This document shows, one piece after another, positions 16,125 through 25,098 of a stretch of DNA of 64,000 nt. The translations under genes were made by a program, and so were the position numbers. This DNA is from Terriglobus saanensis SP1PR4 (GTDB lineage: Bacteria > Acidobacteriota > Terriglobia > Terriglobales > Acidobacteriaceae): the NCBI RefSeq assembly GCF_000179915.2, contig NC_014963.1, positions 992,001 to 1,056,000 on the forward strand, in the 5' to 3' direction. Under the pieces are notes generated by a model. It was given only the letters and a program-made list of their open reading frames with translations, ran no database searches and was not told the DNA's origin. Position 1 is the first letter of the stretch. Each line of letters opens with the position of its first letter.

Positions 16125-17798
16125 TCAGATTTCCAGAATGACCGGCATCACCATGGGGCGGCGGCCGGTGTTTTTCTGGATATAGCGCTTCAGGTCGGCA
16201 CGGATCTTTTCTTTGATCAGCATCCAGTCGCGCTTCTCTTCGTCTGAGGAGGTCTCCAGCGTACGCTGAATGATCTTGCGCGCCTCGGCGTGCATGCCCT
16301 CTTCGTTGACCGCGAAGCCGCGCGTCACGATCTCGGCCGTGCCCTCCTGGCGGCCGGTCATCTTGTCGATCGAGATGATCGCCAGGACGAGGCCTGCTTC
16401 CGAAAGATGCTTGCGATCGCGGATGATGATGTCTTCGATGACGTCCGAAGTGGATCCGGAATCGATCAACACACGACCCGAGGTGACCTTGCCGGTCTTG
16501 GTGGCAGAGTTCGCATCCAGTTCCAGAACTTCGCCGTCCTCGATCAGGATGCAGCGCTCCGGAATCGTCGTGGAGGTCGCAACTTCGATATGCCGTGTGA
16601 GATGGCGGTAGTCGCCATGTACTGGAACGAAGAATTTCGGCCTAAGGAGGTTAATCATCAGGCGGAGTTCTTCCTGCGAAGCGTGGCCCGAGACATGGAT
16701 AAGCCCGGACGCGCCATCGTCGTAGATGACCTTCGCGTTACGGCGATAGAGATGGTCGATCATGCTGAAGATCGATTTCTCGTTGCCGGGAATCACACGC
16801 GAGGAGAGCAGAACGGTGTCGCCCGCTTCGATCTTGGCGTGCTTGTGGTTGTCCACGGCGGCGCGGGAGAGCGCGGACATCGGCTCGCCCTGGGTGCCGG
16901 AGATCATGACGCAGACCTTCTCAGGTGGGAAGTCGCGGATCTGCCCGGAGTGGATCAGCAGACCCTCAGGCGGATTGATGTAGCCCAGGTCCTGCGCAAT
17001 CTCGGTCGCATTGTCCATCGAGCGGCCAATCAGGGCGACTTTGCGGCCGTGCTGGTGGGCAAGGTCCATCGCCAGCTTAATGCGGTGGATCGAGGACGAG
17101 AAGCAGGAGAAGAAGAGGCGGCGCTTGGCGCGGGAGAAGATCTCATCCAGACGCGGGCGCACGGCGAGCTCGCCGGGGGTATAGCCGGGACGATCGCAGT
17201 TGGTGGAGTCCTGCAGGAGAAGCAAAACGCCTTCTTTTCCCAATTCGGCAAAAGAATGAAGGTCGAAGGGCTTTCCATCCGGCGAGGAAAGGTCGATTTT
17301 GAAGTCGCCTGTGTGGACGATCGTTCCAACCGGCGTACGGACGGCGAGCGCAACGCAGTCGACGAGCGAGTGGGTCACGCGGATCGGCTGAATATTAAAC
17401 GGGCCAATGTTGAAGCGCTCGCCGGGGACCATCTCGATCAGGTCCGCGCCGTCGAGGAGCTTGTGCTCCTCCAGCTTGCCTTCGACGTAGGTGAGTGTGA
17501 ACTCGGTGCCATAGACCGGCACGTTCAGCTCGGTCAGGATACGGGGCAGACCGCCGATATGGTCTTCATGCCCGTGCGTGAGCAGGATGCCGCGCACCAT
17601 GGCGCGGTTTTCAAGAAGGTAGGTAATGTCCGGCACGACGATGTCTACGCCGAGGAGCTCGTCTTCGGGGAACATCAGGCCGGCGTCGATGACGATGATG
17701 TCGTCCTTATAGCGAATAGCCATACAGTTCATGCCAAATTCGCCAAGGCCGCCAAGGGGAATTACCTTCAGCTTATCCACGTTCTTATCATTGTTCAT
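16125..17798 (-). CDS. rnj: Ribonuclease J
   Basis: A 557-residue metallo-beta-lactamase/beta-CASP ribonuclease with 5'-to-3' exonuclease and endonuclease activity on mRNA and rRNA precursors. The zinc site motif HGHEDH is at residues 75-80. The beta-CASP region has LFFSCFSSSIHRIKLAMDLA and the following GRSMDNATEIAQ and SGTQGEPMSAL segments. The family-specific HVSGHASQEELRLMINL and FVPVHGDYRHL lie around 365-400, and the C-terminal domain is complete. It is the last gene of a minus-strand run (thrC-gnd-dapD-VWA-rnj). It co-occurs here with an RNase E/G gene at 63837. Confidence 0.95.
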   Translation of the reverse strand: MNNDKNVDKLKVIPLGGLGEFGMNCMAIRYKDDIIVIDAGLMFPEDELLGVDIVVPDITYLLENRAMVRGILLTHGHEDHIGGLPRILTELNVPVYGTEFTLTYVEGKLEEHKLLDGADLIEMVPGERFNIGPFNIQPIRVTHSLVDCVALAVRTPVGTIVHTGDFKIDLSSPDGKPFDLHSFAELGKEGVLLLLQDSTNCDRPGYTPGELAVRPRLDEIFSRAKRRLFFSCFSSSIHRIKLAMDLAHQHGRKVALIGRSMDNATEIAQDLGYINPPEGLLIHSGQIRDFPPEKVCVMISGTQGEPMSALSRAAVDNHKHAKIEAGDTVLLSSRVIPGNEKSIFSMIDHLYRRNAKVIYDDGASGLIHVSGHASQEELRLMINLLRPKFFVPVHGDYRHLTRHIEVATSTTIPERCILIEDGEVLELDANSATKTGKVTSGRVLIDSGSTSDVIEDIIIRDRKHLSEAGLVLAIISIDKMTGRQEGTAEIVTRGFAVNEEGMHAEARKIIQRTLETSSDEEKRDWMLIKEKIRADLKRYIQKNTGRRPMVMPVILEI

Positions 17799-17843
17799 TG
17801 AACTTCAGGGTAACACTCTGACTATAGGGGTGGGGCGGGAGGC

Positions 17844-18842
17844 TTATCGCCACATTCCGGCTTTGCCGTGAATTTCGAGGTTATGGTCAACCGCTTCGAT
17901 ACGAATGTGGTGGAAGCCGGGCGGGGAATCCGGCGGCGGACGGTACTCCACCACGAACTGGGAGCGCAGCAACGCAGTCATCCGGCCCAACGCCGCCGCC
18001 ACGTCGCGGTCCCTTGTGGCGGTGAGCAGCACGCCGCCGCTCTTGTCCACCAGATTGGGCAGGATTTCACTGCCTGGAGGCGAGTGCCCCGTCGCGACAG
18101 CCTCTGCTAACTCCATACCCCAGACCCGGATAGCGTAGAAGGGAACGGCCTGCTCCTGCGCCCGACGAAGGATATTTGTGGGTTGTGCGGCGCTGGCGTT
18201 GTCGAGCCCATCGGTAAAGACGACGACGGCTTTGCGGCCTTGATACGGGGCCATGGCGTCCGTGGCGAAGTCCATCGCGTCCCAAAGTCGCGTGCCGTTC
18301 CCGGACATATTCCGGCTGTGCGTTTCCACTCCGTACTCCTCCTGGAGACTGTCGAGCTTCGTTGCAATGTGGGCAGGAGTGTCGGTCGGTTTTGTCATAT
18401 CTAAAAGAACTCTGAGGCGGACATTAAAAGTGACGATGAAGACACGGTCGCCGGGGCGGAGGGTCTCTGCGATGAAATGGATCGTCTGCCGCTTCATCCG
18501 GTCCCACTCGCCAGCCTCGCTTCCGCTGATATCGAGCAAAATGCCCAGAACCAGAGGGGTATCTTCGGCGTGGCTCAAACCCAGAAGAGATTGAAGCTTG
18601 TTATCTTCGAAGACCCGCACCTGCTCGGGCGCGGTAATCTCCTCAATCGAATGGGTTTTGCGATTGGTGGCGGTGCAGTTGATCTGGACGAGCTTTACTG
18701 CGACATGGAGGGTTACGGGAGGGTTGATGGTCTCTGGGGCGGTCTGCGCCGAGGCAATCCCAGACAGATACAGCAGGACGATCGCTGCCAGCAAGGAGAG
18801 CCTGCGGTGATGCCGGACGCGACTGAGCTTAGGCGTACACAT
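17844..18842 (-). CDS. Secreted VWA-domain protein, acidobacterial VWFA-related type
   Basis: A 332-residue protein with a signal peptide (about 1-32) and a von Willebrand factor A domain. The metal-ion-dependent adhesion site is DISGS at residues 104-108, followed by a conserved GNGTRLWDAM and VVFTDGLDN. The N-terminal part, with VKLVQINCTATN and QVRVFEDNK, is typical of the VWFA-related family (TIGR03436) that is greatly expanded in Acidobacteria. The ligand is unknown; such proteins bind metal and probably other proteins in the periplasm or at the surface. It lies between dapD and RNase J on the same strand, 45 bases before the latter. Confidence 0.85.
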   Translation of the reverse strand: MCTPKLSRVRHHRRLSLLAAIVLLYLSGIASAQTAPETINPPVTLHVAVKLVQINCTATNRKTHSIEEITAPEQVRVFEDNKLQSLLGLSHAEDTPLVLGILLDISGSEAGEWDRMKRQTIHFIAETLRPGDRVFIVTFNVRLRVLLDMTKPTDTPAHIATKLDSLQEEYGVETHSRNMSGNGTRLWDAMDFATDAMAPYQGRKAVVVFTDGLDNASAAQPTNILRRAQEQAVPFYAIRVWGMELAEAVATGHSPPGSEILPNLVDKSGGVLLTATRDRDVAAALGRMTALLRSQFVVEYRPPPDSPPGFHHIRIEAVDHNLEIHGKAGMWR

Positions 18843-18950
18843 CTTCCTGAAGGTGAGCTGACGCGATGTGTTGAGTCCGGCTCATGGGTGGGAGAAGTAT
18901 AGGGCAGGGAATGGGGTCGCCGCACACCATTCCCTGGCCATTTTATAGAT

Positions 18951-19799
18951 CTAACGGAGGAGGTCTTCCAGGGTCGCCGAAAGGTCCGTCTTTTCGTCGC
19001 GATACTTCACGATGATCGGGGTGTAGACCGAGAGACCGAGGTCCTTCGCCTTGCCCTTGGTGATCGCGCGCGCGCCGGGAACCACGACCGCTCCCGAAGG
19101 AATGATCAGCGGCATATCGGCGGTAGCTTTGAGCACGGTATCGTTCACCAGGTCATAGACCGGTGTGCCGCGCGTCAGGATCGTGCCTGCAGCCAGAATC
19201 GCTTTGCTGCGAACGATCGTGCCTTCATAGACGCCCGTGTTTCCACCGATCAGGCAGTCGTCTTCGATAATCACGGGCGAAGCGTTGACCGGCTCCAGAA
19301 CGCCGCCGATCTGCGCCGCCGCCGAAAGGTGAACCCGCTTTCCGATCTGAGCGCAGGAGCCGACGAGGGCGTGAGAGTCGATCATGGTGCCTTCGTCGAC
19401 GAAAGCGCCTGCGTTGACGTACGCGGGAGGCATCATGACGACGCCCTTTGCGAGATAAGCTCCGCTGCGTACGCTGCTGCCACCCGGCACGATGCGGATG
19501 CCATCTTCTGGCTTGAAGGAGCGCGCCGGATAGGTATGTTTGTCCACGAAGGAGAGGGGGCCCGTGCTCATATCGACCAGAGCGCCAAGGCGGAAGCCGA
19601 GAAGGATACCGCGTTTGACCCAGGCGTTGACGCGCCAGCCGGTCGGCGAAGCGGCGTCTAGCTCTGCGGAGCGGAGAGTGCCCGCTTCGAGGTGCTCGCG
19701 GAGAGAGTGAAAAGCGTTAAGGGCATCGCGGTCGCCGATTGCGGCGGCACCAGCGGCAAAATGGAGTTCGATCTGTTCTTCGAGTGATTGAGTAGGCAT
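18951..19799 (-). CDS. dapD: Tetrahydrodipicolinate N-succinyltransferase
   Basis: A 282-residue left-handed beta-helix acyltransferase that adds succinyl from succinyl-CoA to tetrahydrodipicolinate in the succinylase branch of lysine/diaminopimelate synthesis. Hexapeptide repeats run through about residues 100-240. Family segments include [34 protein letters not shown] and [20 protein letters not shown]. The length matches the family. It is 51 bases downstream of gnd on the same strand. Its presence implies that this organism uses the succinylated route, with the later steps encoded elsewhere. Confidence 0.95.
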   Translation of the reverse strand: MPTQSLEEQIELHFAAGAAAIGDRDALNAFHSLREHLEAGTLRSAELDAASPTGWRVNAWVKRGILLGFRLGALVDMSTGPLSFVDKHTYPARSFKPEDGIRIVPGGSSVRSGAYLAKGVVMMPPAYVNAGAFVDEGTMIDSHALVGSCAQIGKRVHLSAAAQIGGVLEPVNASPVIIEDDCLIGGNTGVYEGTIVRSKAILAAGTILTRGTPVYDLVNDTVLKATADMPLIIPSGAVVVPGARAITKGKAKDLGLSVYTPIIVKYRDEKTDLSATLEDLLR

Positions 19800-19850
19800 G
19801 CAGCCCTAAGGATATCAAGGCTGCTGCCTGCTCAATCACCGAGAGACTTC

Positions 19851-20870
19851 CTACGAAGTCTTCTCTTTGTGCCCGCCGAACTGAAATCTCATCGCCGAGA
19901 GAAGCTTGTTTGCATACACCGCGTTGCTCTGCGAGGTGAAGCGAGCGAAGAGCGCCGCACTCAAAACATCCGCCGGAACACCTTCGTCGATGGCAGCGAT
20001 GGTCGTCCATCGGCCCTCGCCCGAGTCTGAAACTCGCCCGCTGAAGTCCTTCAGTTCGGGAGACTCCACCAGCGCTGCCGCCGTAAGATCCAGCAGCCAG
20101 GAAGAGACCACGCTGCCCCGACGCCATACCTCGGCAATCTCCGGAACGGGCATGTCGTACTTGTAATGGTCCGGCTCGCGCATCGGTGCCGTCTCCGCGT
20201 CGAAAGTCTCCTGCGTATTGCCGACGTTGGCATGCTTCAGGATGTTCAGGCCTTCCGCATACGCGGCCATGATGCCGTACTCGATGCCATTGTGCACCAT
20301 CTTCACAAAGTGACCCGCACCCGCAGGCCCGCAGTGGAGATAGCCCTCTTCTGCGGTGGTCGTTTCGGTCGCATTCTCCCGTCCCGGTGTACGATCCACC
20401 GTGCCACGCCCAGGCGCGAGCGCTTTGAAGATGGGGTCGAGATACTGCACAGTCTCTTTTTCGCCACCGATCATGAGGCAGTATCCGCGCTCCAGGCCGA
20501 AGACTCCGCCGCTGGTGCCGACATCGGCCCACTTCAACTTCGCATCACCCACGGCTTTGGAGCGGCGTAGATCATCCACGTAATACGAGTTGCCGCCATC
20601 GATTACGATGTCCCCTGCTTCGAGAGACTGCTGCAGCTCCTGAATGGTGGCATCGACCGCACCTGCGGGCACCATCATCCAGACCGCGCGGGGAGCCTTC
20701 AGCTTGCTCACCAACTCCTTGATCGAGGTGGAACCCGTCGCGCCCTCTTTCACCAGGGCGTCTACAGCGGCCGGGCTTCGGTTGTACACAACACACTCAT
20801 GCCCAGCCTTCATCAGGCGGCGCACCATGTTCGCGCCCATTCTTCCCAAACCAATCATCGCAATTTGCAT
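19851..20870 (-). CDS. gnd: 6-phosphogluconate dehydrogenase, short decarboxylating type
   Basis: A 339-residue enzyme that converts 6-phosphogluconate to ribulose 5-phosphate. The NAD(P) site is GLGRMGANMVRRL at the N-terminus, the substrate signature is DVGTSGGVFGLERGYCLMIGG, and the catalytic lysine and histidine are in FVKMVHNGIEYG. The length fits the shorter, often NAD-preferring form rather than the 470-residue enzyme. The ATG at 20870 has AAGGAG six bases upstream; an upstream start at 20900 is less likely. It follows thrC by 50 bases. Confidence 0.9.
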   Translation of the reverse strand: MQIAMIGLGRMGANMVRRLMKAGHECVVYNRSPAAVDALVKEGATGSTSIKELVSKLKAPRAVWMMVPAGAVDATIQELQQSLEAGDIVIDGGNSYYVDDLRRSKAVGDAKLKWADVGTSGGVFGLERGYCLMIGGEKETVQYLDPIFKALAPGRGTVDRTPGRENATETTTAEEGYLHCGPAGAGHFVKMVHNGIEYGIMAAYAEGLNILKHANVGNTQETFDAETAPMREPDHYKYDMPVPEIAEVWRRGSVVSSWLLDLTAAALVESPELKDFSGRVSDSGEGRWTTIAAIDEGVPADVLSAALFARFTSQSNAVYANKLLSAMRFQFGGHKEKTS

Positions 20871-20920
20871 GTGAAGCTCCTTGTCGATCAGACGCACCAA
20901 TCTTAGTGTGGATCTATTAA

Positions 20921-22105
20921 TTAATCGCCGTTCGTCAACCCCAGGGCCTGAGCCAGCACATCCGTGTATTTGTTGCCCGAGCCGGTGTTGAAGAGGACCA
21001 CACGGTCCGAGGGCTTCAGGAACCCGGTTCCGATCAGGTGATCGTAGGCCGCCGTTGACGCTGCACCCTCCGGCGAAAGCAGAATACCCTCATGCTCCGC
21101 CCAGTCGCGCAGCGAGACCAGGAGTTCTTCGTCCGTGCGAGCCACCACCGTTCCACCGGACTTCCGCACGTCGTCCAGAATGATGTAGTCGCCATAAGGC
21201 TTCGGAACCCGCAGGCCGGAAGCGAAGGTCGCTGCGTTCTGGAACATGACGCTCACGTCCGCACCCTCGTCGTACGCCTTCGCCACGGGGGCGCAACCCG
21301 CCGCCTGCACCGCGATCATCTTCGGACGCTTCCCTGTGACCCAACCTAACTCTTCCATCTCTTCGAAGGCCTTCCACATGCCGATCAGCCCAACGCCGCC
21401 CCCGGTCGGATAGAACACGGCATCGGGATACTCCCATCCCAACTGCTCCACCAACTCATAGCCCATCGTCTTCTTGCCTTCCACACGAAACGGCTCCTTG
21501 AGCGTGGAGAGATCGAACCAGCCCTCGCTCGCCTTCCGTTCGCCGACGATACGCGCGCAGTCGGAGATCAGGCCATCGACCAACGTCATGTGCGCTCCGT
21601 AAGCGACGCACTCTACCTGATTGGCCAGCGGAACATCCTTCGGCATAAAAATATGCGCTTCAATTCCCGCCGCGGCGGCATAGGCGGCAACGGCCCCACC
21701 GGCATTGCCTGCGGAAGGCACCGCGACCTTCTTGATTCCGTAAGAACGAAGCATGCTGATCGCCATCGCCAGACCACGCGCCTTGAAGGTTCCGGTCGGA
21801 TTGGCCCCTTCCTCCTTCAGAAAGACGTTGGCGTAGCGGCGGCTCGGAAGCATCGGTGTCCAACCCTCACCCAGCGTTACAGGCTCGACGGTGGGGAGTA
21901 CATCCCGATAGCGCCACATCCCGGACCACTGCCGATCCTGAACTGTCGTTCCAATGCGATCACGCGCTTCGATCCCCTTCGCGGCGGACAGGTCATAACG
22001 AACGTAGAGAGTCCCTGCGCACTTCGGACAAACGGTAGGAGCTTCGGAAGAAGGGGGAACAACTGTCTGGCAACGGGAGCATTCAAAATGGCTGATCAGA
22101 GACAT
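20921..22105 (-). CDS. thrC: Threonine synthase
   Basis: A 394-residue PLP enzyme converting O-phosphohomoserine to threonine. It has an N-terminal zinc ribbon (CSRC and CPKC, residues 9-12 and 27-30), then the fold-type II core with the PLP lysine in TGTFKARG (about residue 109). The GGGVG loop is near 230 and the NTGSGNKYTDVL segment at the end. It belongs to the short form that also includes archaeal enzymes. It heads the minus-strand run thrC-gnd-dapD-VWA-rnj. Confidence 0.93.
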   Translation of the reverse strand: MSLISHFECSRCQTVVPPSSEAPTVCPKCAGTLYVRYDLSAAKGIEARDRIGTTVQDRQWSGMWRYRDVLPTVEPVTLGEGWTPMLPSRRYANVFLKEEGANPTGTFKARGLAMAISMLRSYGIKKVAVPSAGNAGGAVAAYAAAAGIEAHIFMPKDVPLANQVECVAYGAHMTLVDGLISDCARIVGERKASEGWFDLSTLKEPFRVEGKKTMGYELVEQLGWEYPDAVFYPTGGGVGLIGMWKAFEEMEELGWVTGKRPKMIAVQAAGCAPVAKAYDEGADVSVMFQNAATFASGLRVPKPYGDYIILDDVRKSGGTVVARTDEELLVSLRDWAEHEGILLSPEGAASTAAYDHLIGTGFLKPSDRVVLFNTGSGNKYTDVLAQALGLTNGD

Positions 22106-22164
22106 TTATCTAGGATAAAGGACGCTGCGCTCCTGGTATATCAACGGTTGATTACAACCGCCGC

Positions 22165-24933
22165 TCAGAACGCGAAACGCACTCCCAATTCCACGCGTCG
22201 CGCGGCCTCGGCAGTAATTGCCTCTCCAAGGTTGGGCGAAGAGATGACTGTTCCCACAGCCGTGGCATTGGTGTGATTGAGCACATTGATCCCGCGGACG
22301 TTGAACGTAAGGGTGGAGGGATGGTCTGCGTCCTGTGGATTCAGTTTGAAAGCGCGGCTAAGGTTCGCATAGGCATGCAGTATGTGCGGCATAGTGCCCA
22401 GGTTCCGCGGAACATTGCCGTTGACGGTATTCGTGCTGAGAAGTCCAAAGCGCGTGTTGTAGACGCCATCGCCAGCCGCCGCAGCATAGGAAGGCCGGTC
22501 GTTGAAGGAGCCATCTCCGTTCGCATCGGTACCAGTCGTGAGGTTATACGGAAGCCCCGTGTGCAGATAAAACTCGGCCGAGAGTTCGAGCCTTCCCGGT
22601 AGTTTCAGCTCGGTCTCCGCTAACGCACCACTCGACTGCCAGTCGGGCCGCGAGGATTCGCCTCGATTGCTGTAACTGGACTGCGGTTGAGCTAAATCCG
22701 TCCCTCCATCGGATCTGAAATTGACCGCCCAATATCCGAGGTTGAGACTGAATCGCTTGTAGCTCTTCTGTTCGATTCCGGCCCAGAAGACAGTCCCCCA
22801 TGTATGCGCGGAGTTTTGATATTCAAAGATATTTTGGTTGGGCGCAAAAGGGCGCGGAGCCATCAGAGCGGAAATCGGATCAGGCGCGCCGCCGCTCCCG
22901 CTGGCGACCTGCGGTGCATTGATATTCAGAGACCGCGAATCACCCCAGCCATCTGCCCACGTCAGCGCCACTGAAGCGTGCCAGTGGTGGGGAAGGTCGT
23001 GATCGAGCGTCGCCTGGAACTGCGCGGACGGAATCCGTCGGTAGGAACGCGCAAACTGCCACCTCGTCCCGATCGCAATCGATCCAGCGATAGGCGTGAG
23101 TGGATTGCTGTAATCGGGTGAATAGATTAACGTCTGCTGCTGCCGAAGACCATTCAACCGATAAATTTGCGTCGGATAACTCGGCGCTACGGAGGAACTG
23201 AAGAGCCCGGCTCTCAAATGCATCACCCATGTGGATTGCTTATCGAGTGCCCAGGATATCCCGACCCTGGGAGAAAAATTCGCAAGGCTATGCGGCGAGG
23301 TCTGAAGGTCATACCGTATGCCCGTCGTGACGTTAAGACGTGGGGCCAGCTTGATCTGGTCCTGGGCGTAGAGAGCCAGTCGCCACTGTGTAAAAGGGAC
23401 AAGCGGGTTACCGTTGGTGACCTGATACGTTGTGGCATTGCCTCCGGGAAGATGGAGCAAGGCGCGTTCGTACTGCTCGATGGGTTTGAGTGTGGTGGTC
23501 TGCCCCGTAGGCTGATTGTCTGCGTCGAGGAGCGGCGCACTTCCGCCACCGAACGTATAGGCGCCGTTGAAGGTATCGGGATCGTAGTTATGGATGAAAA
23601 GACCCAGAGACTGTGCGCCGAACTTGAACGAGTGTTTGCCACGCGTCACCATCAGGTCATCGTCTATCTCAAGATCGCGCTCTCGGTCGTTGAGATTCTG
23701 GCTGGTGGCTCCTCCGCCGACAAAGTAGCCTGCCACCTGCACGGAAGGCGCAGTCGAAAGAGGCGTCTGTTCGATGCGATTCCACGTATAGCCAATGCGC
23801 GTCTCATGCAGCAGGTTCGGGTTCAAGGTCATGACATTGGTGAAGCGCAGATTGTATTGGTTCATCAGGCTGGAGTAGCCCGCCTCCGCCAGCGTAAGAC
23901 CGCCCACTCCCTGATTCCCACGGTTGTTGGTGTCGACGGTATAAGAAAACGTCGCGACGTCTCTCGGAGTGACCTGCCAGTCATTCCGCGCCGAAGCGAT
24001 CCAGCGCCGTTGCGGTGCCGTGACTGTTTGCTGGAAAGGAACGGGCTGTCCACTTGAGTTCAACGTAGTTGCGTTGACGATGTTGAACTCATCGATGTCG
24101 CGCTTTTCCAGCGCGAGTGAAAACCCGCTCTTCTGCCGCAGAATCGGCCCGCTCAACTCAAAGCCATAGCGACGTCTTCCCGCCGGGGTAGAGATGAGAG
24201 AAAAAGGATTGGTCGCGTTGAAACTGCCATCGCTATCGTTGAAAAAAAGCGCTCCGTGAAAGGAGGCAGGCCCAGGTTTTGTCGTGATCTCGATTCTTCC
24301 GCCATGCGAGGAAGGACGTTCGTACTCGGGGGAAAATTCATCCGGATTCACGCGAATCGAAGCGATGGAACTCTTGGGTGGCATCGCACTTCCATTCTGA
24401 AATCCATCCACCACCACCGCGGCCGACGAAGCAGCCCCACCACCAGTCGCTGCGAGCATCTGCAGTTGCTGCAGGAGATCATCGGGATCGTCCGGTAACT
24501 GCTGGATCTCCTGAGCGGAAAGTGTTCTGGTTCCCGCGCCGTTGTCCGCGTCGATCGTGCTTGCATCGGCGTTGACTTGAACACTCGCTTCCACTGCGGC
24601 AATCGGAAGTTGGAGGCTAATCTGTACGACGCTTCCGGCTTCTCCATTCGCTGCGGCCGTTCCTGGGGTGAACCCCTCGGCTTGTGCTGTGATCGTGCTC
24701 AGACTGCGCGGAACACAGGGCAGAACAAAACCGCCCGCGCCATTCGTTGTCGCTGTAATACCTTCGGATGCCTTGACGCGCGCTCCCGGAATCGCCGCGC
24801 CGGTCGTATCGGTCACAGTGCCTTCAATGCGAAGACCTGCAGGGCAAGATTCTTGAGCGACGCCTGCGAGTGGATGGATCAGCGAGGCAAGGGCCGCCGC
24901 GAGCTTCCAATGGATAGAGAGATGACATCTCAT
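22165..24933 (-). CDS. Oar-like TonB-dependent receptor
   Basis: A 922-residue outer-membrane receptor. It has a signal peptide (about 1-27, ending GVAQ), a carboxypeptidase-regulatory beta-sandwich (about 35-115; RIEGTVTDTTGAAIPGARV), a plug region with a short acidic stretch (QQLPDDPDDLLQQLQML) and a long beta-barrel that ends in phenylalanine (ELGVRFAF). This architecture is typical of acidobacterial receptors for large substrates such as glycans. I took the ATG at 24933 because it gives a clean signal peptide and has GAGG upstream; the open frame reaches 25032. It is divergent from the GH28 gene, 165 bases apart, suggesting shared control and a role in taking up pectin-derived oligosaccharides. 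Confidence 0.85.
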   Translation of the reverse strand: MRCHLSIHWKLAAALASLIHPLAGVAQESCPAGLRIEGTVTDTTGAAIPGARVKASEGITATTNGAGGFVLPCVPRSLSTITAQAEGFTPGTAAANGEAGSVVQISLQLPIAAVEASVQVNADASTIDADNGAGTRTLSAQEIQQLPDDPDDLLQQLQMLAATGGGAASSAAVVVDGFQNGSAMPPKSSIASIRVNPDEFSPEYERPSSHGGRIEITTKPGPASFHGALFFNDSDGSFNATNPFSLISTPAGRRRYGFELSGPILRQKSGFSLALEKRDIDEFNIVNATTLNSSGQPVPFQQTVTAPQRRWIASARNDWQVTPRDVATFSYTVDTNNRGNQGVGGLTLAEAGYSSLMNQYNLRFTNVMTLNPNLLHETRIGYTWNRIEQTPLSTAPSVQVAGYFVGGGATSQNLNDRERDLEIDDDLMVTRGKHSFKFGAQSLGLFIHNYDPDTFNGAYTFGGGSAPLLDADNQPTGQTTTLKPIEQYERALLHLPGGNATTYQVTNGNPLVPFTQWRLALYAQDQIKLAPRLNVTTGIRYDLQTSPHSLANFSPRVGISWALDKQSTWVMHLRAGLFSSSVAPSYPTQIYRLNGLRQQQTLIYSPDYSNPLTPIAGSIAIGTRWQFARSYRRIPSAQFQATLDHDLPHHWHASVALTWADGWGDSRSLNINAPQVASGSGGAPDPISALMAPRPFAPNQNIFEYQNSAHTWGTVFWAGIEQKSYKRFSLNLGYWAVNFRSDGGTDLAQPQSSYSNRGESSRPDWQSSGALAETELKLPGRLELSAEFYLHTGLPYNLTTGTDANGDGSFNDRPSYAAAAGDGVYNTRFGLLSTNTVNGNVPRNLGTMPHILHAYANLSRAFKLNPQDADHPSTLTFNVRGINVLNHTNATAVGTVISSPNLGEAITAEAARRVELGVRFAF

Positions 24934-24986
24934 AGGCCCTGCCTCGACAGCGATGAAGTGGATACTTCTCATCGCTACACTCCTCT

Positions 24987-25004
24987 GGATCGCATCTTCG
25001 ATCC
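24987..25004. promoter_or_regulatory. Inverted repeat in the TonB receptor/GH28 divergent promoter region
   Basis: GGATCG and CGATCC arms separated by CATCTT, an 18-base dyad in the 165-base gap between the two divergent genes. It could be an operator for a shared regulator. This rests only on symmetry and position. Confidence 0.3.
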
Positions 25005-25098
25005 ACCCCTTTGCAGGGAAGAAGAGAAACAATGCAGGGAGAGAGAAGACTCACGCAGCGAAGCCATCTGGTTTTCCTCTCTGATAGCATCTCGACCT

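Noticed and set aside
16290-17801. A 503-codon open frame on the plus strand opposite RNase J
   Set aside because: It is the exact antisense of a well-conserved gene, shows no domain, and arises from GC-rich third codon positions.
24577-25098. Upstream extension of the GH28 frame
   Set aside because: It is antisense to the TonB receptor, contains no signal or domain, and the Tat signal starts at 25099.
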